Shown here in pieces: positions 1 to 5,578 of a stretch of 8,344 nt of DNA. This DNA is from Actinomycetota bacterium. Its GTDB lineage: Bacteria; Margulisbacteria; Marinamargulisbacteria; SXXA01. The stretch is taken from positions 1 through 8,344 of the forward strand of contig SXXA01000001.1 in assembly GCA_005791325.1 (NCBI GenBank). The letters are read 5' to 3'. Numbering within the stretch: the first letter of the stretch is position 1; the number at the start of each line of letters is the position of its first letter. The notes under the pieces were generated by a model. The model saw nothing but the letters and a program-made list of their open reading frames with translations. It searched no databases and was not told the DNA's origin. Both the position numbers and the translations under genes were made by a program.

Positions 1-410
1 ACAAATCGGATGCTTCGATAAGAAATTGGAACCCCAATCGGTTCAGCACTGGTCGGGTCAGATCCATTATATAACTGCACTTCCACCGAATAAATGCCAT
101 TGATAGGGCCCGTTGGACTAGAAACCATGGTTTGAATGGCAATTTGAGTTGGCGTATTCCCCGTTTCCCAAAAAGCATTGAGCCCACCCCATCCAATACT
201 TAACATTAGAAAAATAGCAACCCATTTTAAGTAGAAAAGCCCCGTTTTTTTGACCACCCCCAGGCATTCCATCAGGGATGTCATCCTTCGTCGATCTTCT
301 ATTGGAATCCCCAACAACTTCATGGCCACACTGCCCAGAATACGCTCACAGCGGAATGCCCATTGAGGTTTTTTTACATATCGATTTTCTAAACCCATCT
401 TCATACCCAT
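1..410 (-). CDS. Uncharacterised single-pass membrane protein, N-terminal part (partial, cut by left edge)
   Basis: This is an open frame of 136 codons read by hand from the first ATG after an in-frame TAG; it runs off the window. I do not recognise the family. Residues 1-56 are basic and probably cytoplasmic, with Lys/Arg clusters at 10-14 and 39-42. One hydrophobic segment lies at about 57-77 and carries several Trp and Gly residues. What follows looks extracytoplasmic: it is rich in Thr, Ser, Pro and Asn, and a stretch around 100-114 (GPINGIYSVEVQLYN) resembles an edge strand of an immunoglobulin-like or other beta-sandwich domain. That resemblance is inference. The positive-inside rule predicts N-in/C-out topology. 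ATG codons also occur at residues 3 and 5. The one at 404 has AGG seven bases upstream and may be the true start. It lies 52 nt after the M50 protease gene, with a possible promoter in the gap. Confidence 0.6.
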   Translation of the reverse strand, partial: MGMKMGLENRYVKKPQWAFRCERILGSVAMKLLGIPIEDRRRMTSLMECLGVVKKTGLFYLKWVAIFLMLSIGWGGLNAFWETGNTPTQIAIQTMVSSPTGPINGIYSVEVQLYNGSDPTSAEPIGVPISYRSIRF

Positions 411-430
411 ACCTACAAGATCGATTCCCT

Positions 431-460
431 ATTATTTTAAAATGTATCAATTTTTATCAA
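431..460 (-). promoter_or_regulatory. Candidate sigma-70-type promoter for the left-edge membrane protein
   Basis: On the minus strand TTGATA (460-455) and AATAAT (436-431) are separated by 18 nt. Each matches the -35 and -10 consensus at five of six positions. A start about 7 nt further on would leave a very short leader before the ATG at 410. The heptamer ATTGATA is repeated here (461-455 and 451-445). The gap is very AT-rich, so chance matches are likely and confidence is low. Confidence 0.28.
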
Positions 461-462
461 TA

Positions 463-1059
463 TTACAAACCCAATAGCTGTAACACAAAGCGCATCATAC
501 CCCATACAACGCCATTTAACACCCCCATCATCGCTAATATCAACAATATCCCCAACCCATAAGGGTCTAGTCGATCTAGAAAAGATTGGGCTGACATTGG
601 TAAAAATGGTCGAATAACACGAGAGCCATCGAGCGGGGGAATCGGCAATAAATTGAATACCATTAGACCCACATTAATTAAAATCCATGACGACAACAGC
701 CCATTCCAATCGTGGCCAGTTCCCATCATTACAAATCGAGCCCCCAATGCCAGTGTTAAGTTCATAATAGGACCCGCTAACGCCACACGCATCATGACCC
801 GATCGGGATTGGAAAAATACCGAGGGTTAACAGGAACTGGCTTGGCCCACGCCAACCAAACAGTCCCCATAACCAGCACAGAAACAAGGGGAACCAAAAC
901 AGTGCCCACCCAATCAATATGGGCCATTGGATTAACGGTTAATCGGCCCATGGCACGGGGGGTTGGATCACCGTGACGATCGGCCACCACGGCATGGGCC
1001 CATTCATGTAAGACCACCGCTATCATTAAAATAACTACCATTACCAACGAGGATGGCAT
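463..1059 (-). CDS. Site-2-type M50 family membrane zinc metalloprotease (short, no PDZ domain)
   Basis: This is a 198-residue intramembrane protease of the site-2 protease family, the short prokaryotic subgroup. The zinc motif HEWAH is at residues 18-22 inside the first hydrophobic segment. A GRLTVNP...HIDWVGT stretch follows at about 38-53, the family's AGP..N motif at 95-100, and NLLPIPPLDG at 136-145, where Asp144 is the expected third zinc ligand. Hydrophobic segments lie at about 3-24, 52-73, 91-112, 122-143 and 167-196. There is no PDZ domain, unlike RseP. The frame is open for 80 more codons upstream, but those overlap the recombinase gene out of frame and do not look like this family. 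AGGAGG at 1072-1067, seven bases before the ATG at 1059, fixes the start. The gene overlaps the recombinase by 19 nt. Family members cut transmembrane segments, for example of anti-sigma factors; the substrate here is unknown. Confidence 0.92.
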   Translation of the reverse strand: MPSSLVMVVILMIAVVLHEWAHAVVADRHGDPTPRAMGRLTVNPMAHIDWVGTVLVPLVSVLVMGTVWLAWAKPVPVNPRYFSNPDRVMMRVALAGPIMNLTLALGARFVMMGTGHDWNGLLSSWILINVGLMVFNLLPIPPLDGSRVIRPFLPMSAQSFLDRLDPYGLGILLILAMMGVLNGVVWGMMRFVLQLLGL

Positions 1060-1862
1060 TGCATGGCCTCCTGTTTTTCTCGTTGTCGAGTGGTTTTGGC
1101 ATAATGTCGTGTGGTTTGGATAGATTGATGGCCCAAAAATTGCTGAACATCCACCAATGTTGCACCTGAATTCAATAAATGAACCGCCGCTGTATGTCGG
1201 AGTGAATGGGCCGATACCACGCGATTGAGCTGACATACCCCCAACGCATCTTGAATAATATACTGAATCAGTCGTGACGAAACAGGCCGAATTAACCACC
1301 CACGTTTAACACGTTTTTGATGCATTGACTGCCAATATTGTTGTAACTCAAGCAATAATTCTCGACGAACAGGTACCATTCGTTCAGCCCCACCCTTACC
1401 AAGTACCCGAATGGTTGAGGCCGACACATTAATACAATCCCATGTTAGCTTGGCAACCTCACCCACACGCAATCCAGCTGAATAGGTTATGCCCACAACC
1501 AATCGATTGCGTTGTGACACACCTGCCAATGCCGACCATAGCCCCCCCCATTCTGATTGCGATAAATAATGCGGAATAGGGCGATAATACGCACTCAATG
1601 AGGGTAAAATAGGAACTTCCTTCAGTTCGCCACGCTGATGCAAAAACCGCCAATAGGTCATCATCGCCGATCGTTTTCGACGAATGCTAACAACAGAATA
1701 TTGCGAGGCCAAAATTTGGGAAATTTGATCCCAGTTGGCACCATTTTGACAATACGAAATATACACCGATACATCCCGCAAATACGCCGCAACGGTATGA
1801 GTAGAATACCCACGGACATGAGTCAAGTACGCCGAGAATTCAGCTAAGGCACCCGTATACAT
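1041..1862 (-). CDS. Xer-like tyrosine recombinase
   Basis: This is a 273-residue tyrosine recombinase. It has an N-terminal SAM-like core-binding domain at about 1-85 (YLTHVRGYSTHTVAAY near residue 12) and a catalytic domain at about 95-262. All six active-site positions are visible: Arg132 (GLRVGE), Lys156 (LGKGG), His219 and Arg222 (HSLRH), His245 (LGHQS) and the nucleophile Tyr254 (TRHYAK). This pattern and the absence of an arm-binding domain fit XerC/XerD, which resolve chromosome dimers at dif with FtsK. At 273 residues it is about 25 shorter than typical XerC/D; the shortening falls between Lys156 and His219. Whether it works alone or with a partner cannot be told from this window. 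The ATG at 1862 has GTAGGG about 8 nt upstream. The gene overlaps the Nudix gene by 19 nt and the M50 gene by 19 nt. A chromosomal housekeeping setting argues against a phage integrase. Confidence 0.9.
   Translation of the reverse strand: MYTGALAEFSAYLTHVRGYSTHTVAAYLRDVSVYISYCQNGANWDQISQILASQYSVVSIRRKRSAMMTYWRFLHQRGELKEVPILPSLSAYYRPIPHYLSQSEWGGLWSALAGVSQRNRLVVGITYSAGLRVGEVAKLTWDCINVSASTIRVLGKGGAERMVPVRRELLLELQQYWQSMHQKRVKRGWLIRPVSSRLIQYIIQDALGVCQLNRVVSAHSLRHTAAVHLLNSGATLVDVQQFLGHQSIQTTRHYAKTTRQREKQEAMQCHPRW
1067..1072 (-). promoter_or_regulatory. Ribosome binding site deciding the M50 protease start
   Basis: The minus strand reads AGGAGG, a perfect Shine-Dalgarno core, seven bases before the ATG at 1059. 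It lies inside the 3' end of the recombinase gene. It selects this ATG over the earlier in-frame start at 1299, which would add 80 residues unlike the family. Confidence 0.8.
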
Positions 1863-2371
1863 TGCAACAACCCTACCATGGTTTTTAAATCTTGGATATG
1901 ACGCAAAGAAATGGCCGTTAATAGGGCATCAATGGTCATCGGAACACAGTGAATCCATTCATCATCATCTTGAGGGAGGGGGTCTTGAACCAAGCCGGTT
2001 GCTTTAAAAAAATGCATGAATTCAGTGCAAAAACCAGGGGATGGAAAACCACCTGCAATTAATTCTAAATGGGTCGCACGATAGCCCGTTTCCTCTCGCA
2101 ATTCACGATTGGCTGCCACCAATAAATCCTCGCCATCTTCGATACAACCCGCTGGGACTTCAAGCAGGGTTTGTTTGGCGGCGGTTCGATACTGCTGAAC
2201 CATTACAATGGTTGTATCATCTAAAAACGGTACAATCACAACGGCTTGGGGATGCCGAACCACATCACGATGGGCGGTTCGTCCATCCGGTAACCCCACC
2301 ACGTGGGTTTCGACCTGAATGCGAGTACCCTGATACCTTGGAATGCAGCCCATCATTTGTTCACTATACAC
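1844..2371 (-). CDS. Nudix hydrolase, ADP-ribose pyrophosphatase-like
   Basis: This gene encodes a 175-residue Nudix hydrolase from a GTG start. The Nudix box is complete at residues 75-97: Gly75, five residues, Glu81, seven residues, then REL and EE (Glu93, Glu94) before Gly96-Tyr97. The preceding EVPAG (71-75), the QQYR at 59-62 and the SPGF (111-114) with Pro112 about 15 residues after the box are typical of ADP-ribose pyrophosphatases, which split ADP-ribose to AMP and ribose 5-phosphate. Substrate is inferred from these motifs. The frame stays open another 52 codons upstream, but that part lies inside the hydrolase gene. The GTG at 2371 was chosen because AAGGGGG ends seven bases before it; ATG codons at 2356 and 2353 have no good binding site and would shorten the protein by 5 or 6 residues. 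It overlaps the upstream gene by 8 nt and the recombinase by 19 nt. Confidence 0.9.
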   Translation of the reverse strand: MYSEQMMGCIPRYQGTRIQVETHVVGLPDGRTAHRDVVRHPQAVVIVPFLDDTTIVMVQQYRTAAKQTLLEVPAGCIEDGEDLLVAANRELREETGYRATHLELIAGGFPSPGFCTEFMHFFKATGLVQDPLPQDDDEWIHCVPMTIDALLTAISLRHIQDLKTMVGLLQCIRVP

Positions 2372-3227
2372 CGGCACCCCCCCCTTGACTTCTGACCAGC
2401 ACCCAATCGTAAACAAGCCGAGATAATTGGGCAATCCAGCCAGTACCAAATAGACGATTGGGAACCCGTTGGCTAAACACCGAAATGGCATAGGGATGAT
2501 GGTCAACCAATACAATGCCCACATCATTTTTGATATGGTCTAAAGTACCCGTTTTATTGGCAACCCGAATGGTGCCCGGCAAATGTTTGGGAATGCCCCA
2601 TTTCACTTGTTGCCTTAACAATACCGTCATCATCTCTTGGGAAAGTTCCTTGCTGAACACCTCCCCTCGATATAGTTGAACCAACAAATGATTCATATCC
2701 CTCGAGCTAGAATAATTCAACCCCTCTGCGCGCAATAAATTGGTGGCCCTAACAACGGTGTGTTTCAAACCGCGTTCTTTCATCAGTCGATTAATATTGC
2801 CCAACCCCACATGTTCCATTAACATCTTGGTGGCCGTGTTATCACTTTGGGTAATCATCAAATTCACCAAATGACGAATCGAAAAACGTGCCCCTGGTGG
2901 CTGAAATTGAATCACACCAGCTCCCCCAACCCGCATATCATTTGTAAATACCAAGGTGTCATCCAAATTCAAATTCCCCAAATGCAATTGTTCATATACC
3001 GCCACCATAACGGGAAACTTAATAACGCTTGCTGGATTATACGGTCGATTTTCAGCAATCCCAATATGATCAGATGTGGTAAGGTCGGTATATGAAATAC
3101 TGATTTGGGCCGGATGGGTAAATACAAATTCTTCTAAAATGGTTTTAAGGGATTCAGTAGGAGAGGCTACCGCCACCACCCCCCAGAAAAGTAGTAGCCA
3201 GACAGTCCAGAATCCCCGGTTGGTCAT
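2364..3227 (-). CDS. Exported class A beta-lactamase-like serine hydrolase
   Basis: This 287-residue protein has the fold and motifs of the beta-lactamase2/class A family. A signal peptide is clear: a hydrophobic run at 7-21 ends in AVA before Ser22, so cleavage at 21/22 is likely and the enzyme should act outside the cytoplasm. The three serine-hydrolase motifs are present: Ser67-x-x-Lys70 (ASVIK), SDN at 128-130 and KTG at 225-227. The omega-loop is unusual. Instead of the class A ExxLN with Glu166, the sequence is RAEGLN at 166-171, with Ala three residues before the Leu and Glu168 only two before it. Hydrolysis of beta-lactams is therefore uncertain; a penicillin-binding, peptidase or esterase role is possible. 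Its ATG overlaps the pnp stop in TAATG with no good binding site, which indicates translational coupling. The Gly-rich C-terminal tail (QGGGAGV) comes from the G8 run. Confidence 0.85.
   Translation of the reverse strand: MTNRGFWTVWLLLFWGVVAVASPTESLKTILEEFVFTHPAQISISYTDLTTSDHIGIAENRPYNPASVIKFPVMVAVYEQLHLGNLNLDDTLVFTNDMRVGGAGVIQFQPPGARFSIRHLVNLMITQSDNTATKMLMEHVGLGNINRLMKERGLKHTVVRATNLLRAEGLNYSSSRDMNHLLVQLYRGEVFSKELSQEMMTVLLRQQVKWGIPKHLPGTIRVANKTGTLDHIKNDVGIVLVDHHPYAISVFSQRVPNRLFGTGWIAQLSRLVYDWVLVRSQGGGAGV
2377..2384. repeat. Homopolymer run of eight G (sense strand) at the hydrolase/Nudix junction
   Basis: The plus strand has eight consecutive C, read as eight G in the direction of transcription. 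The run encodes the Gly-Gly-Gly tail of the serine hydrolase four codons before its stop, and supplies the likely Shine-Dalgarno sequence for the Nudix GTG start. Such runs are prone to slippage. It is the longest homopolymer I noticed in the window. Confidence 0.9.
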
Positions 3228-5323
3228 TATTCTACCAATGGAACCAAGGGCACCAAATTAATTCGATTTTGCTGATCAATTTCTTTTACCCTCACCTCAA
3301 CAATTTGACCAGTTTTAACCACCTCATCAGCACGAGCAACCCGGTGTTTAGCAAAAGAAGAAATATGCATTAGCCCTTCCTTACCAGGCACCAATTCCAT
3401 AAATGCCCCAAAATCCACTACTTTTGTCACGCGACCCTGATACACATCCCCCACCTCAATATCACGGGTTAATTGTCGAATCACGGTTTTGGCATGATCC
3501 AATTGATCTTGGTTACTAGCCGATACACACACAAGACCGATCGATCCATCCGTTACCACAATGGTGGCTTGGGTTTCTTCTTCAATTTTACGGATCATTT
3601 TACCACCCGGACCAATTAGAAGCCCAACTTTGTCTGGGGGAATGCTCATCGATTCAATCTTGGGAGCATTGGGGGCAATCACGCCACGTGGCGCAGACAA
3701 CACCTCCCCCATCCGAGACAAAATATGCAAACGCCCCAGTCGGGCTTGTTCTAGGGCTGTTTTTAATATATCAATCGTCAACCCAGATACTTTAATATCC
3801 AACTGTAATGCGGTAATCCCCGCAACCGATCCAGCCACTTTAAAATCCATATCACCGTAGTGATCTTCCAAACCCTGAATATCTGACAATACCACAAACT
3901 GCCCGTCTTGAATCAGAAGACCCATTGCAATTCCAGCGACCGGGGCTTGGATGGGAACCCCAGCATCCATTAGGGCCAAACAACACGAACATACCGAGGC
4001 CATTGAAGACGATCCATTGGACTCTAAAATCTCGGAAACCAAGCGGATGGTATAGGGGAAATTTTGGGTGGGAAGGACAGATGTGAGGGCTCGTTCTGCC
4101 AGCGCCCCATGCCCCAGCTCCCGTCGACTGGTACGGGCCATGTTACCCACCTCACCAACGGAATAGGGTGGGAAATTATAATGTAAAAAACAGGTTTTTT
4201 TATCCACATCCGATAAATTATCTTCCATTTGTTCATCATCTGATGTACCCAATGTCACCACTCCCAAACTTTGGGTTTCGCCACGGGTAAACAAGGCTGA
4301 CCCATGGGTTGAAGGTAATAATCCGACTTGGGCTTCAATCGGACGAATCTCATCCAATCGGCGCCCATCCGGACGTATTTTATGGGTAATAATGGTTTGA
4401 CGAATGTGATCTTTTTTATAACCACGAAACAATTCAGTCGCCAAAGGCACGTCATTGGGGAAAACCTCTGCCACTTTTAGCAAAACCTCAGATTCGAGGG
4501 ATTTTAAAAATTGGTTAGTGGCATCTTTATCCCCACCTTTTAGGTTTTGAGCGATTTGGTTACCCATCGCCGATTGAATCAAAGAGACGAGCTCCAAATG
4601 GGGTTGGGTGGGTTCAAGAACCGTTTTGTCTTTGCCCACCAGCTGTTTTAGCTGTAATTGGGCCGTGGTGGCTTCAGAAATGGGTGTTTGTGCAACTTGA
4701 ATGGCCTGTAGGATGGTTGATTCAGATACATCATGGGCCCCCGCCTCAATCATTAAAATGGCGGTATCGGTTCCAGCAACGGTCATGTGTAAGCGACTAT
4801 CTCTGAACTGGGAGATAGATAAATCAGGGCGAAGTGATGACTCAACATCCCCAATAAGAGCGGCTCCCACGGGTCCATTGAAGGGAATATTGGATATGGT
4901 TAATGCAGCCGATGCCGCCACAATCGCAAACGGTTCGATTGGAATGGTCGGGTCATGAGATAAAATGGTCACCACCACTTGAACATCATTTCGAAATGAC
5001 TCGGGAAAGAGAGGACGAATAGACCGATCAATTAAGCGTGAAATTAAGGTGGCAAAACCACTGGGGCGGGCTTCGCGTTTAAAATACCCCCCAGGGATTC
5101 GACCAGCAGCATAAAATTTTTCAACAAATTCAACCGTCAGCGGGAAAAAATCAATGCCAGTTTTGGGAGAAGATGACATCACAGCGGTAGCGAGAAGGAC
5201 CAAATCCCCTGTTCTGAGCACCACGGATCCGTTGGCTTGCTTGGCCATGAGGCCGGTACTGAGTGAAACGTGGCGGCCACCAATGGTTGTGGCAATTGTT
5301 TGTTCGTTAGATAATAATCCCAT
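3227..5323 (-). CDS. pnp: Polynucleotide phosphorylase (polyribonucleotide nucleotidyltransferase)
   Basis: PNPase degrades RNA 3' to 5' by phosphorolysis, releasing nucleoside diphosphates, and can add tails in reverse; it often works in the degradosome. The 698 residues cover every expected domain: RNase PH-like domain 1 (about 10-145), the alpha-helical linker (about 240-305), RNase PH-like domain 2 (about 318-545), a KH domain with IGPGGK at 570-575, and an S1 domain (about 622-692; GRVTKVVDFGAFMEL near 630). The active-site region RRELGHGALAERAL (400-413) and DMDFKVAG (491-498) in domain 2 are intact. There is almost no tail after the S1 domain; it ends in VPLVPLVE, without a charged extension. 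The ATG at 5323 has AAGGA six bases upstream. It is the first gene of the five-gene overlapping operon. In many bacteria pnp follows rpsO; here it follows aconitase and no rpsO is seen. Confidence 0.98.
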   Translation of the reverse strand: MGLLSNEQTIATTIGGRHVSLSTGLMAKQANGSVVLRTGDLVLLATAVMSSSPKTGIDFFPLTVEFVEKFYAAGRIPGGYFKREARPSGFATLISRLIDRSIRPLFPESFRNDVQVVVTILSHDPTIPIEPFAIVAASAALTISNIPFNGPVGAALIGDVESSLRPDLSISQFRDSRLHMTVAGTDTAILMIEAGAHDVSESTILQAIQVAQTPISEATTAQLQLKQLVGKDKTVLEPTQPHLELVSLIQSAMGNQIAQNLKGGDKDATNQFLKSLESEVLLKVAEVFPNDVPLATELFRGYKKDHIRQTIITHKIRPDGRRLDEIRPIEAQVGLLPSTHGSALFTRGETQSLGVVTLGTSDDEQMEDNLSDVDKKTCFLHYNFPPYSVGEVGNMARTSRRELGHGALAERALTSVLPTQNFPYTIRLVSEILESNGSSSMASVCSCCLALMDAGVPIQAPVAGIAMGLLIQDGQFVVLSDIQGLEDHYGDMDFKVAGSVAGITALQLDIKVSGLTIDILKTALEQARLGRLHILSRMGEVLSAPRGVIAPNAPKIESMSIPPDKVGLLIGPGGKMIRKIEEETQATIVVTDGSIGLVCVSASNQDQLDHAKTVIRQLTRDIEVGDVYQGRVTKVVDFGAFMELVPGKEGLMHISSFAKHRVARADEVVKTGQIVEVRVKEIDQQNRINLVPLVPLVE

Positions 5324-5359
5324 GCTGATTCCTTATTGGTTTAATGTAACCCCCTTTCT

Positions 5360-5388
5360 ATTGTAACGGGGGATAGATCATTCGGTAA
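5360..5388 (-). promoter_or_regulatory. Candidate promoter for the pnp operon
   Basis: On the minus strand TTACCG (5388-5383) and TACAAT (5365-5360) are separated by 17 nt. The -10 matches consensus at five of six positions, the -35 at three of six. A start near 5353 would give a leader of about 30 nt containing the AAGGA ribosome binding site at 5334-5330. It lies just after the terminator-like stem at 5395-5447, which makes an independent promoter here plausible. Confidence 0.35.
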
Positions 5389-5394
5389 GCCCCT

Positions 5395-5447
5395 AAAAAA
5401 ATAGGTTGCGTGATTGGGTGGTATCATTGATGCCCCGACCCGAACCT
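5395..5447 (-). terminator. Terminator-like stem followed by seven T, between acn and pnp
   Basis: In minus-strand sense an outer stem AGGTT/AACCT (5447-5443 with 5407-5403) encloses an imperfect GC-rich stem (5441-5435 with 5421-5416, one bulged base). The outer stem ends one base before a run of seven T (5401-5395). This is the layout of an intrinsic terminator, though the large asymmetric internal loop weakens it. It could end transcripts arriving from aconitase or act as an attenuator in a longer pnp leader. Confidence 0.4.
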
Positions 5448-5547
5448 CCCCAAAGGTGAGGAAAAAAGAAAGAAGGAAAGAAAGCATATTGGGGACTTGG
5501 GGGTGGCGCCACAAAATACAATATGGGCACACAGTATCTCGCTCGCT

Positions 5548-5568
5548 TAAAGGGGCAGAGCCCCTTTA
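5548..5568 (-). terminator. Perfect 9-bp hairpin just after the aconitase stop
   Basis: TAAAGGGGC and GCCCCTTTA form a perfect 9-bp stem with a 3-nt loop, beginning 11 nt after the aconitase stop. No T run follows on the minus strand, so it is not a textbook intrinsic terminator. It may be a 3'-end-stabilising hairpin or a weak terminator. The placement directly after the stop favours a 3'-end role. Confidence 0.45.
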
Positions 5569-5578
5569 TCCAGCATAG

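Larger units (their letters stand above)
5324..5578. other. 255-nt acn-pnp intergenic region
   Basis: This is the only sizeable stretch without a gene. Besides the hairpin, terminator-like stem and candidate promoter listed separately, it contains a 10-bp palindrome GTGGCGCCAC (5503-5512) enclosed by a 7-nt inverted repeat CATATTG/CAATATG (5485-5491 and 5519-5525), a 27-nt uninterrupted purine tract on the plus strand (5458-5484), and G/C runs that could pair (GGGGA against TCCCC). GTAAC followed by CCCCC, and GTAAC followed by GGGGG, lie close together at 5346-5372. No tRNA or known riboswitch was recognised. A 63-codon frame crosses it but does not look coding. Confidence 0.7.

Noticed and set aside
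241..375. Two A7 runs (sense strand) in the left-edge gene, and a similar one in pnp near 4195, as programmed frameshift sites
   Set aside because: They encode ordinary Lys-Lys codons, the alternative frames close quickly or add nothing recognisable, and no stimulatory structure was seen.
919..951. Inverted repeat in the M50 gene as a dif site for the adjacent recombinase
   Set aside because: It lacks the two 11-bp arms around a 6-bp centre typical of dif and shows no match to known dif half-sites. It is reported only as a structural repeat.
1060..1299. 80-residue N-terminal extension of the M50 protease
   Set aside because: It overlaps the conserved recombinase catalytic region out of frame, is unlike the family, and a perfect AGGAGG supports the internal ATG at 1059.
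2372..2527. 52-residue N-terminal extension of the Nudix enzyme
   Set aside because: It lies inside the hydrolase gene in another frame and has no homology to Nudix proteins. It is kept only as the open frame relevant to the G8 slippage idea.
4263..4275. 13-nt palindrome CCCAAACTTTGGG inside pnp
   Set aside because: It is short, lies in conserved coding sequence, and is expected by chance in several kilobases.
5341..5532. 63-codon minus-strand open frame in the acn-pnp gap, starting with GTG
   Set aside because: It has no ribosome binding site, overlaps the hairpins and candidate promoter, and its hydrophobic part is just the translated pyrimidine tract.
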